From contig ARYC01000779.1 of NCBI GenBank assembly GCA_000711775.1, positions 60,595 through 124,594 of the forward strand: a stretch of DNA of 64,000 nucleotides, in the 5' to 3' direction. The stretch comes from Oxytricha trifallax (Eukaryota > Ciliophora > Spirotrichea > Sporadotrichida > Oxytrichidae). Below the pieces are notes generated by a model. That model was not told the DNA's origin. It saw only the letters and a program-made list of their open reading frames with translations, and did not search any database. Of this stretch, positions 25,023 through 38,200 are shown one piece after another. Position numbers and translations under genes: made by a program. Every line of letters begins with the position of its first letter. The stretch's first letter is position 1.

Positions 25023-25445
25023 ATGTAATTTATAAGTTTCAAAAGTGTAGACAATTAGATCCTCTACCTTGAAAGAGAAATTTGCTACTTCAATTAACAA
25101 TACAAAACTCTTCTCTCCTTGCAAAGTCAAGCTTTATCCTCTTCGAACAACAACCACTCCAGCAGCAGTAGCAACTTGAACATTCAGCTGAGACGGGTAG
25201 CCCAACTACTTGAAGAGAAAAGTGAAAGGCTATTTGAACTTAAAAAGTAGCAGCAATAAATGCTGCTCTAAAATACCTATAGAAGCAGTGTCAATACTGA
25301 ATTTAGTGCTGGAAAACTTCAGAAAAATGCTTTGACTAAAAGCTCAAGTAATGTCGGGCTTTATAATGGCAACGAATATTACAATAAAGCTTCTAATCCA
25401 TTTGAGACAGGGGTCAGATCTTATTAAATCAAAGAACAGTAATGA
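25023..25445 (+). CDS. Short coiled-coil protein (140 aa) or last segment of the preceding gene
   Basis: ATG 25023 to TGA 25443-25445 in one uninterrupted frame: MQFISFKSVDNQILYLEREI, a Ser/Asn spacer, the helical LRRVAQLLEEKSERLFELKK, then a Ser-rich tail. It lies only 63 bases after the stop of the long coiled-coil gene on the same strand and has similar composition. It could therefore be its final exon or MDS if that stop is skipped by an unseen IES. No family recognised. Confidence 0.5.
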
Positions 25446-25553
25446 GGAAGTTGAAAATTAATATTCTTAAGTAATTGATTTATTATGAACTTACATATGT
25501 TAGCTTTTAATTGTTCAAATTTATTAATAATCTATAATATTAATTAATAAAAT

Positions 25554-26039
25554 ATGACACATAACATTGGAAGTCCCTTGCTCAAAGGCACTACTCCTGA
25601 GTCTTGTAACAACTAAGATTACAGCAACTACTTCAGATTCCAGAACAAGCGTTCCCTCAATGAGATTGATACTATTCTTGCCTATCAAGAGAAATTAAGA
25701 TCCTAATTGGGTGCAGAGGCCGCAGATAAAATTGAGAAGGAGGCAGATCTCTAGTATAACCATGAAAAGTTTAGAATTTGGTAGGCTAAAGCCAGATTCA
25801 GAGCTTTCTTCACTACACTTGTTGCAGTCCCAGTAATCTTTACCCTTGCAAATGGTGGTCATAATGGAGTAGGGTTGATGAGAAAGAACAGAGGCCTTGC
25901 TATGGGCGCTTGGGTTGGAACTTACATGTTCACTTTCTACGTGTGCCACAGATATGTGGGTTATGGTTCAGGACCAAGAACCGAACAGACTTATGCCTAG
26001 AATGTTTAGATGCTCAGAAACTTGATCATTACTCAGTGA
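25554..26039 (+). CDS. Small two-TM membrane protein, uninterrupted gene (161 aa)
   Basis: ATG 25554 to TGA 26037-26039 with no intron, IES or frame break. The N-terminal half is hydrophilic and helical (LNEIDTILAYQEKLRSQLGA, KFRIWQAKARFRAFF). Two hydrophobic segments follow: TTLVAVPVIFTLANGG and GAWVGTYMFTFYVC, separated by a short basic loop (LMRKNRG). The short size, basic residues and paired TM hairpin resemble small organellar inner-membrane proteins, but I cannot name a family. It has the cleanest frame in the window. Confidence 0.75.
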
Positions 26040-26797
26040 TAAGCAATATAAAATAAGTTAGTTTAACATATAAAAACACATAAATCATCATAGCAGTTGA
26101 AAAAAAAGGAACTCATATTGATGCATTTTATTTAATTCCTTGATAAATTAGAACAATTTATTATTTTCTTATTGATTCTCTCTAAAATTAGAAAAGAGAT
26201 GCAATTTATACCGATTTATAATAAATAATTTAATTATGTATCGAACTTGTTGTTAATCTATTTTTCAAACTATGACCTCTCCTATTTCTACACAATCTCT
26301 TTCAATTAGTTATTTTAGATAACTTCATTAATTTTTAATGCGATATCTCTAGTGAACATTATCAGGTTTTATTGATTAAATAAATCTGGGTATTTTGCTA
26401 TATCAAATCTCTCTAAATCTAAAGCATCTATCTTCTACATATAAATTATTCATTCTAATAACAAGAGGCAATATATATATATAATTATAAACTCAGTAAA
26501 AAGTTCTAAATATATGTTCTTACTGACTGATTTCGAATTGTTTATGGACTTTCCATACTTTCTTAATCATAATCGCCTTAGTTTTTCATAATTATCTTAA
26601 TATATAATTAGTTTTAATCAAAAATATAACTCTATTTATTTCCCGTTTATTAATAAATATATCTTTAATATCTTCAAATTAAATTCATTAAAAAGTAGTA
26701 TAGGGTAAAGTCAACGAACATAATGATTAAATTTGAATGATAACTTATTTTAATTGCAAAAAGGGAAAACAGTGTGAAAATTAATAACTTAATAAAA
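26040..26797. other. AT-rich intergenic DNA
   Basis: About 760 bases, very A/T-rich, with a short (TA)n run near 26472-26480. No coding segment, RNA gene or element end could be supported. Confidence 0.6.
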
Positions 26798-29352
26798 ATG
26801 TCTTCATTCATCTTTGAGTGTTCTATATGCTATAATGGCTATAATGAAAGTAATATATCTCATTCAAATTAATTTTATATTAACTACTTCCTTTTAGGTA
26901 ATTAATCTTTAAATTATAAATAAAAGCCTTAATAAGCTATTAAATTAAGCCAACGAATATATTGATATATACAAGTGTTTTCTTTGAAAAATTCAATCAC
27001 TAATTAATATATAATTTAAGTTAAGATATATTTTAGGTACACACAGACCTTTGATAACACAATGCGGTCACGTATATTGTGAGGGTTGCCTGACCAGATG
27101 CACCACCTGTCCTCAACTCTAAACTCAAAAATAACCAAGCGACTCATCTATCACCCACACTTGAATTAGCACAGTTCTCTAATAAAACACCAATATTCTA
27201 GTAAACCAACCATCTCAAGTAGTAAATAGCAATTAGGAGATGATTAATAATTAAAATAACTCTTAGGGGAGTGAGTCGATGATTGATAGTGTCCCTAAGG
27301 AAATAAGAAAATATGATGAAAATTTGACTTATTTCATAAAATGCCCTGCATGCCAATAGATTCATTAAACTCATCCCTCAAAGCTGCCTTGTATTTACTT
27401 TATCATTGCTTACCTCCCCTAAAACAATAAATTTTTATTTTTATAATAAATATATTTTTAGATCAAGTCCCTTCATAAACAAGCAGTGGCAACTAACCAA
27501 GTGAAACACAGAGAATGAAAGAGCAAATAGGGGGAAATCTATGGTCAAGTTAAATCAGAGATAAATCTTAGTCTAAAGATCAATCTAATCTCATTGGTAT
27601 TTCAAATTTTTACTGTAAAATTAATGTTTTTCGATTCCAAATTTACATCTTTTCATCATTAATTTTATAATAATTCAAATTCTAAATCGGGCAATCCAGC
27701 TAAGCAATCATAAAATTTAAATTAAGTTTCTTAAATACCAACAGGATATTAAAATCAACCTCATCCTTATAATGTATTGTAATTTTAATTTAATAAAACA
27801 TTTCTCAATTATAAAAGAATTTAATAAATATGAATGAATGAATAAAATTCAGCTAATTGTTTAAGGCATCCTGAAAAAAGATAAAGTTTATCTGTGAGAG
27901 TGATATGGCATTTTTATGTTCGAGGTGTGTGATCTAGCATACTGGAATAGGCCATGTAATCAATGAGTATTCAGTAGACATTGACAAAATCAAATCTTAT
28001 AATTAATAATAAATTTATTTTTATTTATACCACCGCTTATACAAAAAAATAATTTAATTAAATTTAAGGAAATCTGATTTTTAAGATGTAAATTAGAGAT
28101 TTTAAAACATGCTTCTCGAAACAATTAAGAGCAAATAATCATATGATGGTTTTGATAAAAAACTTAATGATATTTGCAACAAATTAATGAATAAGCTGGA
28201 ACTTACATTTAAATCCATTTTTAGAACTATTTAACAAAAGAAGAAAGAGTTTTAATTGATAAAAATTTAAGAAATATAATTATAAACAAAACAGATTACT
28301 ATCATAAAGAGCTAATTATTTTGTTTTTTTCCTAATTTTATAATGAGTTCACAAGGATAATACGCGAATTTTATTCCTATTTGATATTAAAGCTAGACTA
28401 TGACCGCATGAAAACACAAATATTCCTTCAGAAGTTATCAATCAACTAAAAAGATTTTGCAGATATAGAACAATCTTTAGATACAACTTCTTATGAAGAA
28501 TTCTTTAAATTAATGAACGAAAAGAACAGTGAAATGAACTCGATGAATGAATAAGTTGCCAGTTTAATTAGAAACATGTAAAGTAATGAGAAATCACTAA
28601 GTCTAGCAATATTTGTAGACTAAGTTAAAATCTCAGATTTCGGTAATATACAGTATGTTAAAGCCCTAGAGTACAAAACTAAGAGTAGCTCTAAGCAAGC
28701 TTAGCAGGAAGATTGAGAAAAATTGGATAATTTGATTGTAGGAGGGAAATATCCAAGAGAAATTTCAAAACATCATAATCATAGAGATAGGACACATTCA
28801 CAGAGTAAGAAACGATAAAATGCCACAAATTTAGTGTAAGCTAAATCTCAGGTTTCTACTAAGTTAACCTCTCAAAATCCTTCTCTTAACTAGCAGCAAT
28901 TAATTTTGGATAAGTTCCAAGAAGAGTAAAATTTGAAGAAAAATGAGAGAGCTAAGCAGTGGCAGCTAGATGCCAAAGTTGAGAAAAAGCTTCATAATAT
29001 TATAAATAAAATTCATGATGAAGTACCAGCAACCAGTCAACTACAGTATTAATCAATACTTTAACCATAGTCTAATCCTCAAACTTAAATGAAACTCCCA
29101 GTTACAGTGAAAAATTCAAGTAACAAAGATCTACTTGATTTCAAGTTTAATGCTGAAAATTATGATGTGAAGCATCTTTAACAGAAGCAGTAGTAGCACA
29201 ACATATTTGAAATGCAATATGATAACTTGCCTTGTAGTAGAGGAGTTGCAAGTAGCGATGAAATAGTCTAATAATATGGCAGTAAAAACCTAAGCTCAAC
29301 TATGATTAACAAGAATTATGAAAAATAAGAGGAAAACTTTAAAATAAAATGA
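26798..29352 (+). CDS. RING finger / B-box (TRIM-like) protein, segmented
   Basis: ATG 26798: MSSFIFECSICYNGYN gives the first RING cysteines. After an AT-rich IES (about 26855-27040) the ring continues HRPLITQCGHVYCEGCLTRC, then CTTCPQL. Later segments: IKCPACQQIHQTHPSKLPC near 27337, an Asn/Pro-rich linker (27685-27780), a B-box near 27857-27945 (NCLRHPE..KFICESDMAFLC SRC...HTGIGH; one extra A is needed in a six-A run), then coiled coil (28110-28680) and a Ser/Gln-rich tail to TGA 29350-29352. TGAs at 27162 and 28714 interrupt otherwise good frame. Known: RING plus B-box proteins are usually E3 ubiquitin ligases using zinc-bound Cys/His. The tail end may be rearranged (see the inverted repeat at 29316). 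Confidence 0.7.
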
Positions 29353-29687
29353 AAAATGATTAAACTTATAAGTATTAGTATTACCAAGAACAGAAATAAT
29401 ATCTTAGAACAGCATTGTCATCTGTATTGTTATTTTCCTGCAATATTCTATTTAACGTACCGGTGCTTGAATATGTATTGCTAAACTCTTGTCTATCGAA
29501 ATTATCGTCTGTTGCTTACACCACTCTGGAGGATAGCTATTGCTGAAATATAAATTTTTTAGATATGTTTTTTGTAACTTACAAATTTTATTGAGTAACC
29601 AGTCGTTCCATCTCCACCATGTTTAGTTTTCCTTATTTAAATTATAAATTTCAATTTTAATTAAAGTTTTCCTCTTATTTTTCATAA
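29316..29687. repeat. Perfect 27-bp inverted repeat, arms 29316-29342 and 29661-29687
   Basis: The 27 bases ending the RING/B-box frame (29316-29342, containing ATGAAAAATAAGAGG) reappear exactly as the reverse complement at 29661-29687. A third, partial copy (AGGAAAACT on the minus strand) is at 29633-29625. Long inverted repeats between coding pieces are what an inverted, scrambled MDS pointer would look like; this is inference. Confidence 0.7.
29395..29685 (-). CDS. Minus-strand coding segment (separate small gene or inverted MDS)
   Basis: On the minus strand ATG 29685 reads MKNKRKT. A 40-bp IES-like spacer with AGGAAAACT pointers (29673-29665 and 29633-29625) is then removed in frame to give KHGGDGTTGYSIKF. 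A canonical 40-nt intron (GTAAGT...TTTCAG, 29582-29543) follows, then QQLSSRVVQATDDNFD and TGTLNRILQENNNT. The 3' end is not defined and runs into the antisense of the RING/B-box gene. Composition matches host genes. Either an independent gene or an inverted internal segment of its neighbour. Confidence 0.5.
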
Positions 29688-29692
29688 ATCCT

Positions 29693-29951
29693 TATGTTGA
29701 TTAGGACAAATCAGTTTCTTAAAACATTAGAGGTGAAAGTCAACACACTCCTCACACTTAGAATAGTGGAAATCTTGTGCCCTTGACTCATTAGCATAAA
29801 TCAGACAACGATGTGATTCCTAGTAGCCTTACTTAAAACAATCAGTCAAAATATATACAAAATTGGGAATACATTAATTTTTAAAATACATTCATATTAT
29901 AAATAATTCATTCTCTAAACATTATTATAATTATTTTTAATAAATTTGTTT
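29693..29951 (+). CDS. Plus-strand coding segment, possible last MDS of the RING/B-box gene
   Basis: An open frame on the plus strand, rich in Ser, Asn, His and Gln (GESQHTPHTQNSGNLVPLTH, then DNDVIPSSLTQNNQS), ends in an AT-rich tail with TGA near 29949-29951. There is no ATG of its own. Its composition is like the tail of the RING/B-box protein. Placement in that gene is inference. Confidence 0.35.
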
Positions 29952-29972
29952 GATTTTTATTTAATTATATAT

Positions 29973-30023
29973 AAAATGGGCGCAAGTGATAAATATTATA
30001 TTTTTACTACTTGCGCCCATTTT
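29973..30023. repeat. GC-rich 15-bp perfect hairpin in AT-rich spacer
   Basis: AAAATGGGCGCAAGT (29973-29987) is followed after 21 A/T-rich bases by its exact reverse complement (30009-30023). This is the only GC-rich sequence in a 600-base A/T spacer. It could be a tiny foldback element, a solo element footprint or an RNA hairpin. Confidence 0.65.
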
Positions 30024-30549
30024 TATTATATTAATAATTTATAATTAAATTTTTAATTGTTTTTTTGTAAAATTATTTATATTTATTGAATTACTTTTTT
30101 GTTAAAATGAAAGTTAATTTATTCATTGTTTTATATATAAGTGAAATAATTTATTTTATACATTGAAATTTTTTATAATTTAAGATTTGGTACTTTTATT
30201 AGTAAATCATTTTAAAATTACTCATATTTAAAATGAGGAATAAATTAAACTTCATTTTGATTAAAAACAAACTTTATTTTAATTTCCTGATATAAATAAA
30301 TAAATTTAGAGTTATAAAATAAAAATATTAATATATCTAATTGGCTCAAGCAGCAAAAATAAATTTAATTTTATAATTAATTCAACGATAATTTATAATT
30401 CTATTATATATCAGACATATTCCTAATAAATAATTTTAAAAATATTTCAAGCAAGTCTAATATATTTTTCTTTGTATTTAAGTATTTCTATATTCAAGAT
30501 TCTTATACTATTTTAACTGAATAATCATAGCAATTTGTAAAAGCAAACC
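30024..30549. other. AT-rich intergenic DNA
   Basis: About 520 A/T-rich bases with no supported coding segment. It presumably contains the untranslated ends of the flanking somatic chromosomes. Confidence 0.6.
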
Positions 30550-32398
30550 ATGTATCATAATCATCAGTAACAACCAACTTTATAGAGTCACTAGTCTCAA
30601 TAACAAATACACATCTAACCGAAAATGGGGGCTATGATAAATAAATACGAAAAGAATTTATTTACCAATTAATAATATACTACTCGTAAATAAACTTTCG
30701 TACCTTCTCTGAGAACTGAATTAGTTAGCGCAAGCGAAAGAAATTCACATAAAATTCATTTTATTGATAAGAACAGTGAAGATCATTCTTCAATTATTGG
30801 TTAGGCTAATGTTTTATTATTTAACATAGGTGCTTTATAATAACTTAGACAATTTTTTGAAAATTATTTTTGTTTATTTATCTAATACTAAATGTTACTA
30901 CAAATGCGATCATTAAATCTCAAAACACCAATACCAAAAATCAAAACAACTATACTCAAATATACCCCTATTAAAGCTCAGGAATGATAGGATCCATAAC
31001 TCAGTGAGGAGATGGACGTTACGACAGATATGAAAATTTAAACTAAAACAACGATAATGACTACGAATATTCCACTACTGGGGCAGGAGGCACAGCTGAG
31101 AAAAATTATAACAAACGCGTAGATAGGATTAATATTCAAGGAAGTGGATAGTAACAGCAAGTATAATAGCATTTTTATTCAAAGAATTCAAGGAAGATAA
31201 CTTAACTTATTCTAAATACCTGAATCCAATTTAATCATCTAACACTAATTCAAATGCATAAAATATCAAACTCAATTTTTTCTTCTCTTTGAAAGATTAT
31301 AATTTTATATAAAATAGCTAAAATCAGAGAGACATAAACCAAAACCTGAACTTACTTTAATAATCGCTTGATAAACCAACTAATGAAAGCATTGCCACAA
31401 ATCCTTTCGAAAATGGTCTCTTAATGATGAGGCAGAGTACCAACCCTCTCAACTCAATTAATATGAACGACACGGCCCCTTAGATAGAACAGACCTCTAT
31501 CATGCAGGATTTAAAAAGCTTGAAAACTATTTCAAGTAAGTAGAATAGCAATGGTGGACATATGAAAGGGGGTGGAGGTCATTTATCCTCAGATGATGAA
31601 ATGGTACTAACTAATATGATTCATTAAATTCAGAGCAAGTCATAGGAGAGAAAACATCACAGCAACCACAATCATCAAAATAAGATAAAAAATGTGCAGA
31701 GTCATGCCAGCTACTTTATAATTTTACTTATTATATTTAACGGAGTTAGAGTTAGATTGGACAGTTAAAACTAGCAAATTAATCAAAATGCACAAATTAA
31801 AAGTAGCTAAAATCTTCAGATTGACAATCATCACAAGTTGATAAAGCACACAAGCAACCATCTCACAAATCCCAATCAAGATAGTGCAATAGCCGCAAAC
31901 CCAAATATTATTGGAGTTAGGAAGCAAAGTTCAGGTGTTTCAAGCACAGCAGCTTATCAACCTCACTCACAATAATAACAGTAATAGGTAGTCATTAACT
32001 CTAAGAAAACGAAGATAGATCATTCATCAAAGACACACTTTAATCATTAGAAAGATGGGCATGCTAAACCAAGTAGAAGAGCAGTAAATCATAATGACAG
32101 ATATGAAAATTCACATCAAACCAGTTCTTGTTAACAGCCAACTCATGTAAGTTTATTGTAATCTATTAAACAATTTTGATTTTAGAAACGCAATGGATCA
32201 ACATAGAATCAAGTGCAGAGTAGTAAAATGTACACAGATATTAAATAATCTGGAGTTAGCAATAACGTAGGTGGTATGCTCACTAGAAGAGGCGATTAAA
32301 CTCATTTCAATTAAGCTGCATTAATTCAATTAGAATACTCAAGTATTCATCGTTCCTCGTTTATAAAAATTTTACTAGATTTATTTGTGTAATATTGA
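30550..32398 (+). CDS. Asn/His/Ser-rich low-complexity protein, unidentified
   Basis: ATG 30550 (MYHNHQQQPTLQSHQ). First segment to about 30835, an AT-rich IES-like gap to about 30905, then a long frame to TGA 32396-32398. A 40-nt intron lies near 32148-32187 (GTAAGT...TTTTAG). The protein is dominated by Asn, His, Gln and Ser, with GGHMKGGGGHLSSDDE and several Ser-Lys-rich stretches. No folded domain is recognised. A hydrophobic patch near 31715-31740 may instead be a retained IES or intron. An in-frame TGA occurs at 31005-31007 (SITQ-TGA-GDGRYDRY). A one-base frame change near 31190 is needed. Confidence 0.6.
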
Positions 32399-32440
32399 CA
32401 ACTTTATTAAATATTCTATTTTAAATTATACATTTGAATT

Positions 32441-35146
32441 ATGTTTCACAATAATGAGTTTCAAAAAAGTGCTATTCAGCACTCAACTAATAACACTGTA
32501 TCAAAAGCCAACTTAAACCTTAACAACAAGTATCTATGACTATTTGATCATAATTCTATATTAATTTGATATTTTAATTGATAATTATCATACAAATATC
32601 ATTCCTTACAGTATATTGTTTCTTTAACAATAAGTTGAGTAAATTCTTTTAAACATTCTCTTAAAAATAAAAGAAGCAGAATTAAAAAGTATATCACTTC
32701 TCGCTTTAAGAAGTTATTCTAAGTCTAAAATTGATGTAAAAATGGCTTTTGAAAACTTACCCATCATATAATTAAGGTAAGATCAGCATATTATAAAACA
32801 GTTCACCTATATTCTTTATAAAATACGCGATAGTATATTAATAATTATTGATATAGATACTTTTTCAGATTACTGAAAAGTAACACTCTAGATTAATAGA
32901 GAAGCCCCAGTCCCATGACCAAATCTAGAATAGTATTAAAGTTAAATATATATTAATAGAATTAATCATTTACTGAGTAACATATTCAGAAGAATCGATA
33001 CAATAAAATAGAGGATTTAAACGAAGAAAATTAGAAATTAAATGCAAATTAATGCAACTTGGTTGATTAGTAAGTCCCTAAATTATAACTTTATTGCAAA
33101 TATTCTCAATAATTTTAGGTTAGCAAAACTGCATTTAGTTAATATATAGGATATAGAAATTGAAAAGTGTCGTACTTTAAATTCAATAAACACAGAAAAC
33201 TCAATAAATTTTGACAAAGATTAACGGTATTAATCACAATGGATAAAACGAAAATGAGTAAATTTCTTAATGAGCATGTTCAATGATTTGATAGATATTT
33301 AAGAATCTAATTTGCAATAAATAAGTTTTAGATTTGATGAGCAAATCAGCAAATTGTAAAATATTATTTAAGGAAATAGATAAAACAAGATATTTTAACT
33401 TATGAAATATTCTGCTAATTGAACAAGGTATTACTTGGTAATTGCTTTATTTAAATGTGTACTTTTAGGGAATTCAAGACATCAAAGGTAAAGAATTAAG
33501 TCAAATAAAGGAAGATATGAAAATTCTATTCATCAAGATTAATCATGCAAATGAATCCCATTTTTAACTCTGCGAAAAGAAATATCTTTATTAAAAGATG
33601 AACTGAAAAATATTAATGCTTAGAATAACTATTTTGTTAAGAAATCAAATTCTTAGTATCTTAAGCAAACAAGCGAATTAAATCTGAATGAAAATATCTC
33701 CAAGCAGGCAATAATTATTTGAGAAATATGAGACGTTTGTTACATAACAAGCTCAAAATGAGTAGCTGAATAATGTAATATCGAATGATAAACTTATGGC
33801 TTATTATAATAACTAAAATCTAAGAGATATATCTTCTAATCATGCTTTGAGGCATATCAAGTCTGATTCAATAGAAAGGCAGAAAGTTTCATCCTGATGA
33901 TTTAAAAAAAAATGTTAAGAACTTGAGAGTTTAACAAAGAAAAAATTCATCTGCAGTTCATTAATGAGGCCAATGACTAGCAAAAATTTCAGAAAACTTA
34001 ATGAATCTTATGCTTAGATTTTTCATAGTCAAACTAAAACTTAGAAGTCCAGGAAAGTTGGGTCTTCAAATTAAAATGATTTGAAAAGTATGCTTTCTTC
34101 TCATACTTTAAGACTATAGAATAAAGATTCTAGAAACTAAACCTAATCATCTTTAAACAATATTTCTAGTTAGAATGAACTGCAAAAGTGGAAATAGGCT
34201 TAAAAATCACTTTAATTGGCTATTTAAAATCATAAACTAAACTAAACTTTGCCTTCATAAATTCTATCTTTTGATAAAAAAGGAAAAACTTTGTTGGCAC
34301 TTCCTGACCCTAATAATCCTACAGCATCTTTAATTAACACTATAATTATTATATATGATTTTGGAAGAAATTTTCTTTTTCTTCACTATTCAAACTTCAT
34401 CAAAATTCAGATAAAATAAAGGACTTGATAAATCTAACAACGCAATTTTAAATAAACACCTACCTGAATAACAACTTAAAAATGATACTTTAGACTGCAA
34501 AGAGTTATATCTCAATTAATAATTTAGGAGCACACTTGGGAAAGACCATGTCTATAAAAACAGTAGAAAGCCATCTAGAGGTTTGAGTAGCAGAATAAGA
34601 GATGTGTAGTAAAATAACTTCAAAAGTATTTAAAATAATGTAAATAACAACGCATACTCCAGTAGACCCTCAAACCCTTACTATAAGCGCTATGAACAAA
34701 GGCATACAGTTTTCAATGAGAAATTAAGATAGTAAAAATTAGATGAGATTTTTAAGTCAAATTAATATGATTCTAGAAGAGGTACTATAAACAGCAATCA
34801 TTTTCAAGCGAGTGGAAGGAGTTCTCTGCTCAGAAATACAATTCAAAGCTCAAGTAAAAATCGAAATAATAATAAAACAAGTCTCATTAATATGAGTGCA
34901 CTGTTTGGTGAATTTAAAAATGACCACACAAATTTGCTATTGAACTTTAGCAATTAAGACATTAGAGGACCTACTTTGAATAACATTAAAAACTTGGTTA
35001 GTGGTTAAAATCTATTTTAAATAGTTAATATTGCTACGGAGTTGAGTAATCTGAATAATTTTGGCTCCTAATTTAATGCTATAAGCCAAAGAATTGTTAA
35101 TCAAAATAATACAATTAATGACTATATACCAAAGAAAATTGAGTGA
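32441..35146 (+). CDS. Coiled-coil protein with Ser/Asn-rich C-terminal half, unidentified
   Basis: ATG 32441 (MFHNNEFQKSAIQHSTNN). Several short coding segments follow, separated by intron- or IES-like AT-rich gaps (about 32530-32700, 32775-32870, 32940-32975, 33070-33120 and 33430-33470). The central part is coiled coil: NRYNKIEDLNEENQKLN, FRFDEQISKLQNIIQ, KGKELSQIKEDMKIL and RKEISLLKDELKNIN. The C-terminal half is Ser/Asn-rich and basic and ends cleanly with DYIPKKIE and TGA 35144-35146. Frame corrections of one base are needed at runs near 33380 and 33565, and near 33890. A structural or scaffold role is likely; no family recognised. Confidence 0.6.
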
Positions 35147-35276
35147 TTTATGAAATTTGATCTGTCTGATTTAATAATTTACTTATCCAATTTATTTAAT
35201 GAAAATCATAAAACTACAATTTACTAACTTAATATAATTTTATTTATATAATTAAACTTTATTAAAATGGAAGAAA

Positions 35277-38200
35277 TTTTTATCTGCAATGAATGCATTA
35301 AAATCTCAGTAGATCCTGTAAAACTAAAATGAGTGCATACATTTTGTTTGAAGCGTGCACAAAACTTGATATTAGTATCTTATGTAAATACATTAAGAAA
35401 GGATCTATTTCCTTGCCCCATTTGCAAGAAATTTACATAGTTACTAGGAGATAGCCTATTTAAAGTTAATGATGATTTGAAACGAGCTGTAAGTTTAAAT
35501 ACTTAAAAAGTTATTTAAAGTAAAACGATAGATTCATACTAATTTATATTTAAAAATCTTCGTGAATTTAACATTGATATAGTCACAATTCTTTTTATAA
35601 AATTTCAAGAAAATGAACTCAGATAAGGGCAGTTTAATGGAGTTTTACTAAGATGTAAAAAGCAAAAAGCTTAGAAAGCTTTTCAGTCACTAAATGGCTA
35701 GGATTTGACTGTACCCCATGCATTCTGTGAATTGTACTCATCATAAAATCAAGATAATGAAATCAACTTAAATTTTAATATTATTTATAAATTAAATTAT
35801 TAACTTAGATAATTAAGGGAATTAAACTCCAGCTATTCAATAGTATTGTACAATAAATAAATTAAGAAAAATCTCTATAAGAATTTATATATTTATTTAT
35901 ATTAAAATTTTGCCTTATGTGTTCTATATCCATTAATTCAAAATCAATACAGCATAAAACATTTAGTTATAAATTTAATTAAGAAATATCATTACATGAA
36001 GACTTTTATTTAAATTTTACAAGTATATAGATTAATTAAACTACTTGATATCAATTGTAGTGTGATAATAATAAAATTAAGACAGATAGAGAGCAATTTG
36101 CGAATGTTTGAATTGTATCATACCCTTATGTTTGAAGTGCAAGCAGAAACATCTAACTAATCCTAGACTTTAATCTCACAAAATCCTTCAATATCAACAA
36201 GTGATATTTAGTCAATATTTATAATTTAATATGATGTTCTCTATATCATGATACAAATATTTGTATTCTCATTATTCGTTTTGAATTTAGTGTCAAGAGT
36301 ATTAATGGAAATGGAAACTCATCAGAAGTTAACAGCCCTTCTCCTAGAGGCTTGAATTTTATCATTTATTTATAAATATATAAGGCTAAAGATTAGGCTC
36401 AATAATGGGAAACAATGGGGGTGGAAATGCAGGAGGAAACTAAAACTTTAAAAAGACTCCTGGCTAATAAATATCAAGCGCCAATTCTTCTGTTAGAAAT
36501 GTCCTTGCTGGAGGCCTCAATATTAATATTGCTAAATAAAAAAATATTCCTCAAGTTTAATCAAAATATAATACATTAAAATGTATTTTAATTGGCAATA
36601 ATGGCTTGGAATCTGCGAGAGGTATTAATGAATAATTGGAAATGATGATTTGTCCTAGTCATGAAGGTAATTAACTTGATTACTAGTCTATTATTGTTAA
36701 ATCAATTTGATATTTTATGAAATGAATTTAATGTTATTTTTATATTAAATCTTACACAATTGTTAAATAACATCAGAGAATTCATGTGCAAAGTATATTT
36801 GAGAGAAATTGAAGGATCCTAGCGAGAAATAGACACTAATGCTATTCCAATAGAAGATGCTATTAAAAGTAAGTAGTGATATTTTCAATATAAACTGACA
36901 ATATTTGTTATTTTATCATGTTAATATATACATAAAATTGCTTTAAGAATAATTACTGATGTCTTACTGTTAATTTAGAACTGGAAAATCACCTTAATAT
37001 GTAGCAGCTAGTGAATTTAGATGAGAAATTTCGCAGTCTGCTTGATTTATTAAAGAAAAAACGAGAGTTTTGTCTCAAAGATAAGGAAGAGTCCCTAAAA
37101 TCAATTAAAAAATAATTTGAAATAGTATATAAGAGACAAGAAGAAAGAAAAAAGCTATCTATTTCAGAAAGTTATCGCAGTAGCAGACCAAGAAAATAAA
37201 TTTGTTTTATTATTAAATTTAATCTTTTTTTTAAAGTTATAAAAATTGATACCCTAGTAGAAAGTATGAGTGCAGTGAAAGACCGTTCAATACAGATGTT
37301 TCAGCCTATTCAATCCTCATCTGCGATAAGGTATGCCAGATCTCTCGAACGAATTATAGATTTTATGAGCGATATGAAAGATATTTAGCTGCCTCAAAAA
37401 GTGACTAATGATTACATGATTAGCCTAAACATAGATGATATTTAGAAATAGATTGAAAAGTTGGGAGTTGTAAATTCCAGTAAGAGTGAACAGTAATAGG
37501 TACTTAGTAACACTCTTGGAAGAGACAATTTGAATGGAAATAGTTTAATGATTGGAGGGAATCAATAAAATTTGTTCGGGGCTCTTTAATCAGCTATGGC
37601 TGATAACTTGAACTCAATATTGCTGAATCTCAAGTTGTTACAAAAATTTAATAATAAAGTTCCCTTTTTTTATTTTAACATGATAATATTCAATGATTTC
37701 TCAAAGCCAAAAGCCAAGATATTTAATTCCAAAATTCTTCCTGAAATAGTACAGTCAATAAAAATTATGATAGTACTTCCTCACTTTAAGGAAAGTACTT
37801 TGCTGTGCAGATGGACTAGAAACATAAAAAGTAATGCATGTTTTCATGAAAAATGTGATAATTAAGGGCCTTTGCTTGCTTTCATAAAACTTGACAATAA
37901 TACTATTTGTGGTGTAAGTAAGCTTTTGATTTTAATTTGCAAACTCTTTAAATTGCCAAATTAATGATCGTGATATTTATGACATTTTTATTATAGGCCT
38001 ATAGCGGGATACCTTTGGATAAATAGAAAGGGTGGAGAAAAACCAAACAATCTTATTTTTTCTCAATAAGTGATGGTAGAGGCAGAGACCCTTTTCTCTA
38101 TAAAATTAGTATAAGTTACTTAAATTTTTAGCAAATAACTCCCATTAAAGTATATAAAAATTCCAATAAAATTTGCCATTTAAGATGGTTTTTATTTTAA

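Noticed and set aside
25695-25949. Minus-strand ORF opposite the two-TM gene
   Set aside because: It is the antisense of a clean plus-strand gene with start, stop and normal codon use.
35330-35332. TGA as selenocysteine in the RING domain
   Set aside because: No selenoprotein family match or SECIS-like element is apparent; Cys loss by mutation, error or IES is simpler.
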